Positions 44,934 through 57,300 of a DNA stretch of 64,000 bases are shown piece by piece. The stretch is from Proteromonas lacertae (Eukaryota; Sar; Bigyra; Opalinata; Proteromonadidae). Numbering within the stretch: position 1 is the stretch's first letter; each line of letters starts with the position of its first letter. The stretch lies in NCBI GenBank assembly GCA_002245135.1, contig NGBS01000317.1, forward strand, positions 1-64,000. The letters are read 5' to 3'. The position numbers and the translations under genes were made by a program. The notes under the pieces were generated by a model, which saw nothing but the letters and a program-made list of their open reading frames with translations, was not told the DNA's origin and did not search any database.

Positions 44934-47900
44934 TATGATGTTGTTAATAGTTTACCTGTTAGTCAATCATTAGCACCACCACAGTTTACTAAATCTCCTA
45001 ATACCTCACCAATGATGCATCCTTATAGTAATACACAGAGTATAATCAATAGCAGTGGTAATGGTAATAGTATATCAATGATGGGATATACACAACAACA
45101 ACAACCATCACCTTTATCATTATCATCATCAACACCAACTCTGACTAGTTCAACTACATCAACACCAGCTACACTATCACAACAACAACAACAGTATATG
45201 TATCAACCATCACCATCACCATCATCATCAACAACAACAACAACAACTTCACCACCATTAAATGCAGTTCAACAACAACATACACCAGATATGATGAACT
45301 ATTGTGATTATTATTATTATAATCCAATCCCTGAAGAAGATTATTATTCCAATTACAATAATAATAACAATAATAATAATGGTAATGGTATTGCTATGCA
45401 ATATATGTATGTTCCAGCTTTACCACCTCCAACATTAGTACCAATTCAATTATTAGGAATACCTTTACCAGCTCCATTACAACCATTACTTCCACATAAT
45501 CAAATGAATTATCAACCACAACCATCGAATAATAATAATATATCATCTTCACCTTCTTCATCATCAGCATCATCATCAATATATCAATCCAACAATATAT
45601 CATCAAAAGCAACTAGTATTCATAAATCACAAAGTAATATAACAACTTCATCATCATCATCAACTACTACTACAACAACACCAATATTATATTCCAATAT
45701 AGTTGCAGGTAATACTCCTAATAATCATCCAATGATTAATACATCGAATTTATTACCTGGATCATCACCACCTACATTATCTAATAATAATAATAATAAT
45801 AATCTACTAACACCTGATACTAGCAACAGTAGTAGTGGAAATGGTAATAATCATAATCATACAAACAGTGTTAGTTGTAGAAATCAACCAACATTAAAAC
45901 CAATATTGAATGAAAGAAGTAATTATGGAAATAATAATAATAATAACACAAAACCAAATTCAGCTAAAGCAAAGAAAGTGAAGTTTTCCACTAAGAATTT
46001 CTCCAGTGAATTTAAAGAGTTACAGGAAGAATATGATTATAATAATGTATTAATAAAAGTAAAGTCAAAAATACAGCAATATCCTACTGATTATTTATAT
46101 AAAATATATTGTGAAATTGCAGATTATTGTAAAAGAGAAAATCAATTTGAAGATGCAAAGATCTATTTTGAAACGTATATATTTTTATTTATATATATAA
46201 ATAGATCTATTAAATACAATCCAAATTCCTATACAGCTTGGCTTGAGTATATAAAAATGGAAGAAGAATTAGGTAGATATGAAGAATGTACCAACATAAT
46301 AATAAGGGGTATTCAACACTGTGAAGATAATGAAAACATCCTAATAAAAGGATTAAAACTATTTGATAGGATAAAAGACTACACCAATTTTACAAGAACT
46401 ATTACAATATATTCCACAGATAGGTTCAGAGCAGTGTTGGAGGTGTATAGTCGAAGGTGGTTTAGTAGAAGCGAAATTAGGTCATTATAATAAAACCAGA
46501 AAGATTTTTACATTCTTGTTACACAATTTTAATTGGTTAAATCAAATATACAATGATTACGTTGAGTTTGAAGAAAGATTATTGAATATTGATATTGCTA
46601 ATGACATAGCTACTACTGGAATAACAAAAATACCATTATATGGTCCACTATGGTTTTCAGCTATCAGAATTAAATATAAATTAGAGTATAAGATGAATAA
46701 TATTGATGACTATGAATATCCTTATATTGAACTAACTAAATTACCATCCACTATGTTACTGTATGAAGAAGCACTGAGTAATATACCGAATGAATTATCA
46801 TGGAAATTATACTATGAGAAAGCAAGAATGGATGAATATATATATAGATCTATACTATACAATAACCAAGAGAATAATAATAGAATATTAGAATTTAAAC
46901 ATTTTGAACAGTATATTATAAATATAATTAGAAAGTCATATTTAAGAAGTATTTGTTATTGTAATAGTGACTCTTTGAAATGGAAGATATTACAAGGTGG
47001 TGCAAGAACTGAAATGATATTTAATAACTATAATAATGCAATGAAACTTATATTAAGATCATTGAATGATAGTCCATCTAAATCTAGATCTTTGATATTA
47101 ATTGATCAAAGTAGAATTGAAGAGTTAAATGGCAATTCAAATGAGTGTTATAACATATTATATAAAGAAATAAAATTAACATCAAGTGAATGGAAGTTGT
47201 ATTATGAATTAATTACTTTTTATATGAGAAGAAATGATAAGAAATTGGCTTTAGAAATGTGCAAAGAAGCATTATCCATACATATGGGAAGTGGAAGATT
47301 ATGGAGTTTGTATATTGAACTAAATAATGAGAATATATATAAACAATTTGAATATGTTAGAAATGCTATTAATATAGTACCTAAATCAGGTGAAGTATGG
47401 TGTGCTGCTGCTCGATTACATATGAATCCTTATAATTTGTATTTTGATCCTATTACAGCTCAAAAATATTTAGAATATGCTGTATTATTTACTCCTCAAT
47501 GTGGCGATAGCTTTTTAGAATGCTTGAGACTGACTATGATACTTCAATTATCGACTATTTGTACTGAGGTTGAGAATTGTGAGGATAAATCGTATATCAA
47601 ATCGTTAGTTAGACGTTTTAATACCAGTGGTATTGAACAACAGTGTTTGAACTCTAATCCAAATTATGGCTCATTATGGTTTTATTTCAAAGAAGAATAT
47701 TATGACTCTCCATTAAATGTCATAGAAAGTGCAAAAAGAGCATTGATTGACACATTGACTGAGAAATGCCATGATTATATAAATGCACTTAATAGATACT
47801 TTGGATTACCTTCAAAACCACTTAAAAAGATAGATATACCGGAACAAATTGAATTATTTCCTGGATTATCTTCTTTTGTTATTAAGCCTTTACCACCTTA

Positions 47901-47964
47901 TAACAAGTTACCTCTCAAACTACAACATAAATTGTTGTTTGATAGTGATATTTTAACACCTTAA
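44037..47964 (+). CDS. HAT/TPR-repeat RNA-processing-type protein with long Asn/Ser-rich N-terminus
   Basis: ATG at 44037 (MKNSLETKDNS) leads through several exons; introns lie near 44070, 44155, 44205, 44309, 44441 and 46175. A low-complexity region of about 550 residues (poly-N, poly-Q, Ser/Thr/Pro) follows. The C-terminal 600 residues are half-a-TPR (HAT) repeats: FEDAKIYFETSIKYNPNSYTA, TAWLEYIKMEEELGRYEEC, SGRLWSLYIELN, GEVWCAAARLHMNP. HAT proteins scaffold splicing, polyadenylation and rRNA-processing complexes. The frame shifts by one base at AAAA (46373-46376); three A link DRIK to TTPILQELLQYIPQIG and onward to the open frame to 47964. Which HAT family is not clear. Confidence 0.75.
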
Positions 47965-48076
47965 ACAGTATTATATCTTATATTTGAAAAGTATTTTTGA
48001 TTTTTTAATTGTTTGGGGATTTTGATATGAAAAATTTTGAATAACCAATTTTATGAAAATATAAAATTTAGTTTTA

Positions 48077-50053
48077 ATGAGTAATAACCCACCGCCTAAT
48101 AATCCTTATCCAACTGTGAATAACATGCAACCAATGTGTATATATTTGAATGTTTAAATAATAAAAATAGATCCTTATCAGTATTATACCTCACCTTACC
48201 CTCAAACTACTGTACAAGCTACATCTACAAATCCAACAGCTGCAGTTAGTCAGACACAATACACAGGAACAATCCCAGCAACTACAACAGCAACAAATTC
48301 TATGTACTCTAAGTATTATAATCTCATAATATCAAAATAAATAGTGTACAAGCTCAGCAGTATGCTGCATATAATTATCCATATCAATATTATAATTACT
48401 ATTATCCACAGTATTATGCAAATATGCCACCTATGACATCCACATACACAACAGCTAGTACTACCACTCCTGCTGCTGCATCAACTGCAACCACTACTGC
48501 ATCTACACCTAATTCAACTACTAATCCATCTACAACAGCCACAACAGAAAAGAAAAAGCCAGTAGCAGCTACTAAAATAGGTAATGATGTAATTCCAACA
48601 TTTTCAATGTTAAGTTACAGGCAAGAACCTACTAGAAGACCAAATTCAATCAATTTTTTCCTTGAAAATCAATCCGTCAGAACATCATCATTTTTAACAA
48701 CACCAGCACTGTATAAAATATAAATAATTGTTATTATCTCATTTAAAATAGATTTAAAGAATCACTCGATGATGAAGAAGAAAAAGAAAAAGAAAAAGGC
48801 AAAAATAAAAATGAGAATGACGATTCAAATACTGCAATAAAAAGACAAGCCAAATCACGTTTTGATGATGCTCCAATGGAAGACCAACCACCTACTAAAG
48901 TACAAAATACAGCTAATACAAGCATCAATCCATTTGCGTCACTTAATAATAATAATAATAATGATCCATTTTCAGCAAAACAAAATTATATACCAATGTT
49001 CAATACAACTACATTTGTTAATAATAATAATAATAATAACAAATATAATCCATTACTACAGAAAACAAAGAATTTAAAGACAGTATTAGATGATAAAAAG
49101 ATGGTGGAAAGAATGAAAAGATTTCAACACAAAACAGAATCTACAATTAAAGCTCCATCATATATGATTACCCAATCAAAAGAGGAGAAAATAGATGAAG
49201 AATTTGGTGGAATAATTGTACAAGGCACTTCACAATCATTAGAAAAAGAATATTTACGTTTGACAGGACCGCCAGATCCGACAACCGTCAGACCGGAGGC
49301 TGTATTAAAATTAGCATTAACAAGAGTAAAAAAGTTATGGAAATTGAAAGAGAAAGAATATTTGTATATATGGAATCAGTTAAAGTCAATAAGACAGGAT
49401 ATGATGGTACAACACATTAAGAATAACTTTACTATTGACGTATATGAATGCCATGCAAGGATTGCACTTGAAGCAGTATAATTTATATAATTAACAAAAT
49501 CTTTATATATTTTATTGAATAGAATGATATAAATGAATATAATCAATGTCAAACACAACTATTTTCACTGTATAAAGAAGGTTTTAGTGGAAATGTAAAT
49601 GAATTTATAAGTTATAGAATTTTGTATTTCTTAATAATTCGTTCTACATCAGAAATGCATTCCTTATTATCTTCACTGACGGAAGAGCAAAGAAAAAATG
49701 AATTAATTATTCATTCTTTGAAAATTAGACATTCTGTTATAAGGAACGATTATATATCATTTTTTAAATTGTATAAGAGTGCAGAATTTCATGTACAGTG
49801 TTTATTGAAGGATTTATATAGATCTGTTCAAATTAACAGTCTTATAACGATATGTCATTGTTATAGGCCTTTAATAGGAATTGATTATATATGTAAAATA
49901 ATAGGATATGAATCTTTGGATAAATGTATAGAAGATTTGAGGAAATTAGAGTGTATATTTGATGATGATAAAAAACCAGAAAATCTAAAAACAAAGGAGT
50001 CTTTGACTAATTTATTGAAAAATAATGATAGACCTAGTAATTCTTTATTATAA
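48077..50053 (+). CDS. SAC3/GANP-family protein, LENG8/Thp3-like
   Basis: ATG at 48077 (MSNNPPPNNPYPTVNNMQP). Introns lie about 48139-48173, 48313-48344, 48711-48753 and 49479-49525. The N-terminus is rich in Pro, Tyr, Gln, Thr and Ala (PQYYANMPPM). A basic/acidic region (KRQAKSRFDDAP) precedes the conserved block: GTSQSLEKEYLRLTGPPDP, VRPEAVLKLALTRVKKLW, YIWNQLKSIRQDMMVQHI, TIDVYECHARIALEA. This is the SAC3/GANP signature of LENG8/Thp3. The C-terminus is a PCI-like helical region. Members act in transcription elongation, splicing and mRNA export with a TREX-2-like partner. About 590 residues, intact. Confidence 0.88.
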
Positions 50054-50134
50054 TCATTGTTTGTTTAGTGATATTTTGTGAAAAATTCAAAAAAAATAGA
50101 AAGATTTGGCTTGCCAAGAAAACACAAAAAAAAA

Positions 50135-51630
50135 ATGGGTAGAAGGATTGGGAAATATGAAGTAGGGAAGACTTTAGGTGAAGGTACATTTGGAAAGTAT
50201 ATTTAGGTGCTTTATAAATTATAGAGTGAAATTTGCTGTTAATACAGAAACTAACGAAAGTGTAGCAATTAAAATTCTTGAGAAAGAAAAAATTCAAAAG
50301 CAGAAAATGGGCGAACAGATAAAAAGGGAAATTTCGATTTTGAAGTTGATTAGACACAAATATATAGTAAACTTAATAGAAGTGTTAGCAAGTCCTTCTA
50401 AGATATTTATTGTCTTAGAATTAGTTACAGGTGGTGAATTATTCGATAAAATAGTTACTTTAGGTAAATTAGATGAAGCCACAGCTAGGTATTACTTTTT
50501 ACAATTAGTTGAAGGTGTAATGTACTGTCATAGTCAAGGAGTATGTCATCGAGACTTGAAACCAGAAAATTTGTTGTTAGATGATAAATTAAACCTAAAG
50601 ATATCAGATTTTGGTTTATCATCCCTAACAGGTGTAAATAATTCAGAAGATAAAACACACACCAATCCATCATCTTCATCAATAGATACATCGAATGGAA
50701 ATTCACAGAGTATTGAGTGTGACAACAGTGCGTCCACATCCTCTTCATCATCTACAATACTACTGCATACTACATGTGGAACTCCTAACTATGTAGCTCC
50801 AGAAGTTCTACTTGATAAAGGATATGATGGTAAATTGGCTGATATATGGTCAATGGGTGTTATATTATTTGTATTGTTGTCAGGCTATTTGCCATTTGAT
50901 GAACCAAATATGACAGATCTGTTCAAGAAGATAAGTGTAGCAAATTACACTTTTCCTGTCTTTATGTCAGAAGATGCACAAAATTTAATCAAACACATAT
51001 TAAATCCTGATCCTAGTAAAAGGTATAGTTTGAAAGATATACTCAACGATCCTTGGATGAGAAATGAAAGCGTAAAGTCGTTTCCACTTGATTTTAATGA
51101 TTCTAAGGAAGGTGTAAAAATGAATAAAACACCCTCAGAATTGCAAATTAAAAATGCAATAAGTGATATTAATTTAGAAGAGAGTAAAACACATAAAAAA
51201 CACAATTCTATTATAAAACTATCTACTTTTGAAGTAGTAAGTTTATTTGGAAATGTAGCTCTCAATAGGATGTTATTAAAAGAAAATCCACAATTTGCAA
51301 AGAATGTGTATTTTACTACTACTAATAAGCCAAATATAATTGTAGATCTATTAAATAAAACAGTTAATGAAATGCTTAACTGTTCAATTGTTGAAATTAA
51401 CTCTTTATCCTTTAAAGTATGTTTTTATTGTTATTATTATATTTTAGTATAACATTAATGTAGAAGGCACAAGATCAGTGACTATTATCTTTCAAGTTTA
51501 TGAGATTTGTGATGATTTGTATTTGATTGAGTTATCTAAAGGAAAAGGGGATATATTAGAATATCAGAAAGTGTATGATACTATCAAATCGTCTTTGCTT
51601 GTGAAATTTTCCAGATATTCATGTTGTTGA
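50135..51630 (+). CDS. SnRK3/CIPK-like Ser/Thr protein kinase
   Basis: ATG at 50135 ([17 protein letters not shown]); introns near 50198-50225 and 51418-51448. All kinase motifs are present: [18 protein letters not shown] with the Lys, [30 protein letters not shown]. The activation segment carries a Ser/Thr-rich insertion of roughly 45 residues (about 50625-50765) between DFG and [10 protein letters not shown]. After the kinase, [15 protein letters not shown] sits where CIPKs have the NAF/FISL motif. A KA1/PPI-like C-terminal domain follows ([29 protein letters not shown]). CIPKs are activated by calcineurin-B-like calcium sensors in plants and some protists. No CBL gene is seen here. Confidence 0.88.
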
Positions 51631-51758
51631 AAGCCAAGACAAATTAGTTTAGATGTATTAAAGGATAATATAATCATAGTTGATTTTTTTGTATTTTGTG
51701 TGTTTTTGTATGTCATTAATATTAAATAATTAGTGAAATAAAAATATTATCTTATTTG

Positions 51759-53115
51759 TTAAAACTTACTATTTAGATTACTAGAGTTTAATGTATTGGA
51801 TATAAATTGATATGATGGTGTAGCTAATAGTGTATTTAATCTAGGATAATCATTTCGAGGAGGTAATGTTGGAGCTAATAAAAAATAAAAGAATAAAATA
51901 ATATTATATACGAGGTGGAGCAATAGGTTGTGGTTCTTCATAATAGTTACTATTGTTATAATGCTTTGTACTTCCATATTCTGAGGAATGACTTCTTGGT
52001 GAATATACTGATGGAGATTGAACTGTATTTTTATTATTATTATCAGTAGACATATTAACAGATCTATTAACATTAGTATAATTACTGTTATTATTATTAT
52101 TATTGTAATTTCTACTTGCAAACTTATACCTATCTAATATTTCTTCTTTCATTTGTTTTTCTTGTTGTATCTGTATTGAATATTGTAATACTCTGTTTTC
52201 TGATTTACAGTGTGTTAATTCTTTCTTTAATAATTCATTCTCTTTTGTTGCTGCTTGTAATTTATCAGCTAGTTTTACCATTTCTACTGATTGAGAAGTA
52301 TTCATTAAATCACTTTTAATATATTTCTGTGATATATGTAAAAGTTGTATTTCATCTTTTAAGTTATTATTCTCTAATTTAACAGCATCTAATTCTTTTA
52401 GCACATTTTGTAATTCGCTCTATATACATCATATTAATACACTGATTATTATTATTATTATACATTTATATCAATAACTTGTTTTTCTACTGCTTGCTTA
52501 TCTTCAATCAATTGCTGCTTCTCTTGTAAAAATGACTGTTCTTTTTCTTCAACTGTATTCATTTGTCCTTCTAAATAAGAAGTGTGATCTAATAAATCAT
52601 TATATTGATTTGTTATTTGATTTAATTGCTGTTGATACATATTCTGTAATTGCATAACTTCTTTTTGCAATTCTTGTTTCTCTTGATTGTAATTCATTAC
52701 CAAATTTTCACTGTTTCTTTTTTCTTGTTTTAATTCTAATTGGGTTTCTGATAGTTGATGTTTGAGATTCTCTATATCATTTCCCATTTCTGTATTTTGC
52801 TTTAAATATGCTTCAACCTTGCATTCAACTAATACTGACAATACATTCAATCCACGGTGAATTCTACTAACTATATCTGGATCTGCATTTAATCTTAATA
52901 TTTCTTTTAAGATTTCAGGAGGTATCTATTGGTATTATATATTCATACATACTTCAGATCTTGGAAATACTTTTTTATGAGTATCTTCTATCTTCTCAGC
53001 GATAGAAAACAGAATATCATTAACTGTATGTTGATAATCCTCTCCATCATTATATCCACCCTAAAACATTAATAATAACATATCATACAGTCTCTACTAA
53101 TAGATTATCATTCAT
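51759..53115 (-). CDS. Coiled-coil protein with conserved N-terminal helical domain
   Basis: ATG at 53115 (MNDNLLVETGGYNDGED); introns about 53063-53091, 52926-52952, 52421-52464 and 51872-51910. The N-terminal 90 residues are a compact helical region (TVNDILFSIAEKIEDTHKKVFP and IPPEILKEILRLNADPDIVSRI). Long heptads from about residue 90 to 330 follow, rich in Gln, Glu, Lys and Leu. The tail is Asn/Ser-rich, then Pro-rich (PIAPPPPTLPPRNDYP), and ends NLNSKF. I do not recognise the family. The layout suits a cytoskeletal or centrosomal protein, but that is inference. It is divergent from the secreted LRR gene, 87 bp apart. Confidence 0.65.
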
Positions 53116-53202
53116 TATTGGCAAAAATAAGAAATATAACAGCTAGTTTATCAAACTATTGGCTTGATTTCTTTTTTCTTTTTCTGCTTTTGCGCTTGAT
53201 AT

Positions 53203-54234
53203 ATGAAGTTTATAGCGATTCTAATAACATTTTTTTGTTGTAAATGTATAAGACAAGATAAAAATAGTGATGAAGTAGAAAAATTCCATTATATTGAGAT
53301 TGGAGCTCGTGTGGTGAGAGGTGATGATTGGAAGTGGAGTAATCAAGATAATCATCAGGGTGGAACAGTTATAGATATAAGACCATGGGAAGGTGAAGAA
53401 TCAAGAACAAGAGTTGCTGTACAAGTTAAATGGGATAATGGAAATATAAATAGTTATAGATGGGGAGCTGAAGGTGCATATGATTTAAAAGTCATAAAAA
53501 ACCCAACTCATTTCGAAATTGAAGAAGCAAGTATATATTTATTCATATTTGTGATATAGAGAAATTAAAACCGAAAAGAGAATCGTATGAGCCATTACCT
53601 AAAGAAGAATTAAAAGCACTTTATGATTTTTATTATTCATTAAATGGCAATAATTGGTTGGATAATAAAGGATGGTTAAATAGTGATCCTTGTAAAACAG
53701 ATTGGACTGGAGTATTATGTATAAAGAATCATATATTTGGAATGTAAGTTATTTTATTTATTTTATTACTTTTTAATAGATCTTTACCGAATAATAAATT
53801 GATTGGAAGAATTCCAGATTCAATATCATTATTATCACATTTATCTACAATATATTTACCTTACAATAAGATCCAATCACCATTACCTTCTACATTGAAA
53901 GATTTGATTAATTTACGTTGGTTATCCATAGCTAATAACAATTTGACAGGTAATTTGCCAATTGAATTATCTAGTTTACCTTTGGAGTGGATTGAATTGA
54001 ATCATAATAAATTTACTGGTAAAATACCACGAGAATTGGGTGAAATTAAGACATTGAAGACGTTATTGTTGAATAATAACAAATTAGACCCTCCTATTCC
54101 TGATGAATTCTTTAACCACAATAATTTAACTCAATTGTATATTAGTATTATAAATATATCATTATAGAGGAATTCAAGGGAATCCTAGACTTAATCAGTA
54201 TGTAGGAAGAGAATTGAAGAATAAAAGAAAGTAA
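53203..54234 (+). CDS. Secreted MIB/HERC2-domain and LRR protein
   Basis: ATG at 53203 gives a signal peptide (MKFIAILITFFCCKC). A complete MIB/HERC2 domain follows (GARVVRGDDWKWSNQDNHQGG ... GNINSYRWGAEGAYDLKV). After an intron (about 53532-53560), ELKALYDFYYSLNGNNWL and SDPCKTDWTGVLC form a plant-type LRR N-cap. Four to five 24-residue LRRs follow (LSHLSTIYLPYNKIQ, LRWLSIANNNLTGNLP and so on), ending GNPRLNQYVGREL. The donor near 53744 is GTAAGT, rare in this window. MIB/HERC2 domains normally occur in intracellular ubiquitin ligases, so the secreted arrangement is odd. About 310 residues, with no membrane anchor at the end. Confidence 0.8.
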
Positions 54235-54381
54235 TTTAATTTAAATAAGTTATTTATTTGTTTATCTATTCTATGTGAGAAACACAAATCATGTTAATGA
54301 AAAAAACAATCACTTATTTAATCTAGGCTTGATTCTTATCAAACCAATTTGAATAGTTTTTTTTCTGTAGCAAGTGAAATA

Positions 54382-57300
54382 ATGCAATTACACCACAATC
54401 AAGGTAATAATCTCGTATAATCTTACATATTTACTATTTTTAGAACTTTAATGATGTAATTGATACCTTTATTGTATAATTGTATATTTTTTACTGTAGA
54501 TATCAACAAAACTAAGATCTTCTGAATATTCAAATACATTAAAAGTAATGTGTAAGTCTGGGTTAGAAAAAGTGGTGAAGATTTATGACATTACAAGATA
54601 TGATCATGAAATTATAAGTTCATATGTATACATAGTCTATGTATGTATTTTGTGTATAGTTATATTCTGTAAATTTGGTAAATTCTGTTTCTGAGAATCT
54701 GTTTGATTGTAGATGTAGTATAGTAAATGACAAGCTAAACATATACACTCCATATCATAAAAGTGGTTCAATTGATGAAATCGATTTAATTTCTGATGAT
54801 AACACAATTAGAGAGATAATGAGTTGTATATCAAGTCAAATATATCTATTACATTACAATTTATTGTTACATGGAAGACTTAAGCCAAAAAACATTTTAG
54901 TAACAGATAATGGTGATTATATCATAAATGACTATTGTCAATACAAAATGAACAATTTAAGCTACATAGTAGATGATTATTTTTATACTTGTCCAGAATA
55001 TATAAAAGGATTAGAATTAACACAAAATAGTGACATTTATAGTCTGGGAGGGATATTATATTATCTAATATACAGAGAACCACCATTATTAATAGTAGGC
55101 AATAATAATGACAGTAAATATGAAAAATTGTTGAGAAAAATGTTGAATCCAAACCCAATTTTAAGACCTTCCATAGTGGAAGTAATAAATGAATTTCATG
55201 TGAAATATTTTAGTGGAAATAATGAATATATTGTAGAAGAGAAAGATTTAATTGAAATATACAGTAAAAATATGAATTTTTTATTGCAACTAATTACTAA
55301 TCAATTTATAATGAATGACAGTATAATATATGACATTATAGGAAAAAATGAAAGTATATATATATATATATATATATTAAGTAATATTATATATAAATTT
55401 CTATAGAGAAAGTATTGAAAGTTGTAGATTACTTCAACTCAAGCCACGAGTTTATATTAGTCTATTATTTATTAAACCTAAGTTGGAATAATGAAGAGTA
55501 TAACAATATAATAAAAGACAATATAATTCAAGATGAAACTTTTCCAGTAAAGTTATATTATCAATCTAAATATCCATATCAAATGAATTTTACTAGCTTA
55601 ATTCAGTATTTCATGTTTGTAAAAGTTCCATTTGATTTTAACCATTTGAAAGCTTTACAAATATTAAATTTATATAAAGCGAATATATTGTATAAATATA
55701 TTGATAGTTTTGAAATATTTGAATATTTACAAAGACTTAATGTTTCAAGTATATTATAAATAATAATAATAATAATAATAATAGAAATACCATCTATTCA
55801 TAAAAACATCAAACAATTCTCAAGACAATTATACACTTTGAAGAATTTAAAATCATTAAAATTATCACATAACAAACTCACTGATGATGATATCAAGATA
55901 ATATTCAAATATTGTATAGTCTTTCCTTCATTAACTAAACTTCATTTATCTTGTATATATATTATTATTATTATTATCATATAGACAATAATATTGGAAA
56001 TGAAACTGTAAGAACAATTCATCACAATATGAAAAGAATGCCAAAGTTAATACAATTGAATTTATCTGGAGTTTTATTGGATAAAAAGAGTGTTCAGATA
56101 TTGGTATATCATTATTTAACAAGAATAAATCCATTGAAATTCACATTCAGATGTATTTAATATATATATATTGTTATATAGTTATAAACTGTGAAATATT
56201 GGACATTTTACTTGATAATGAGTATATTATATCAAGTAAATATATGTATAAGTGTATTTCAAAATGGCAAAGTATATATATATATATTATAATAATAATT
56301 AGGGTTAATGTTAGAAATAATTAAAAGATATAATAATAGCAACAACAGTTCATATTATTTCGGATTATTGTTTGGACTTGCACTTTCAGAATCAAAGTAT
56401 AGACAATCCATTCAAAATAGAATTAAACCAGTCAATAATCAGAAAGTTTTTATTAATTCTATTAGAAATGAGAATATTATACTTAGCAGTATATATATAC
56501 CCTTTTCACTATCTTCCTCTTTATATTTTTATTTATTTATAGATCAAAATCTTGGTGATAATGGTATAAATGAATTATGTTATACTTTAAAATTTGCTCC
56601 TCATATTATCTCACTTTATCTATCAGGTAATAAGATCAATGATAAATGTATGAATAAACTAAACGAAGTAATTGGAAGATTTAAAGAATTATCACAAATC
56701 TTTCTGGCAAGTATAAAAGTTAATTTTTTTATATATATAAAATATAGATAATTCAATTTCATCTGATTCAATGATTACATTTACATCAGTTGCACAGAAT
56801 TTCCACTCGTTAAATAAACTCATTCTGTACAGACAATCCATTAGGTGATAAATCAATGACTTCACTCTCTGAAAGTTTCAAATATTTTCCATCACTCATT
56901 AATCTGTCACTTCAAAATTGTGATTTTACATCCGTTGGTTTAGAATCAATAGCCAATAATATTCATTATATTACAAATTTGACAATTTTAGCAATTGATT
57001 CGGTATGTTCATCTCAAGAAGCAAATTCATTAATAATGAAGAAAATAGGCTGTTTGAAAAAACTCACAGAATTACACTTCCAATCAAATCAATTAAAAAC
57101 TGAAGAATTCAAAATATTTTGTAATGCTTTAAGTAACTTAACATCATTAGAAATGCTCTATTTTTCAGATAATAAAATCGATGATGAGGGTTTGATATAT
57201 TTCAGTAAATGCATTGATTCTGTAGATTCATTTACAACTATTGAATTTAAAAACAATAATATAGGTGATAAAGGATTTATTGCTTTTGTTGATGTGTTTG

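Noticed and set aside
44890-45970. CAA/AAT trinucleotide arrays as CRISPR-like or tandem repeats of interest
   Set aside because: They encode Asn/Gln/Ser runs in frame with a large gene; spacing is irregular and there is no repeat-spacer structure.
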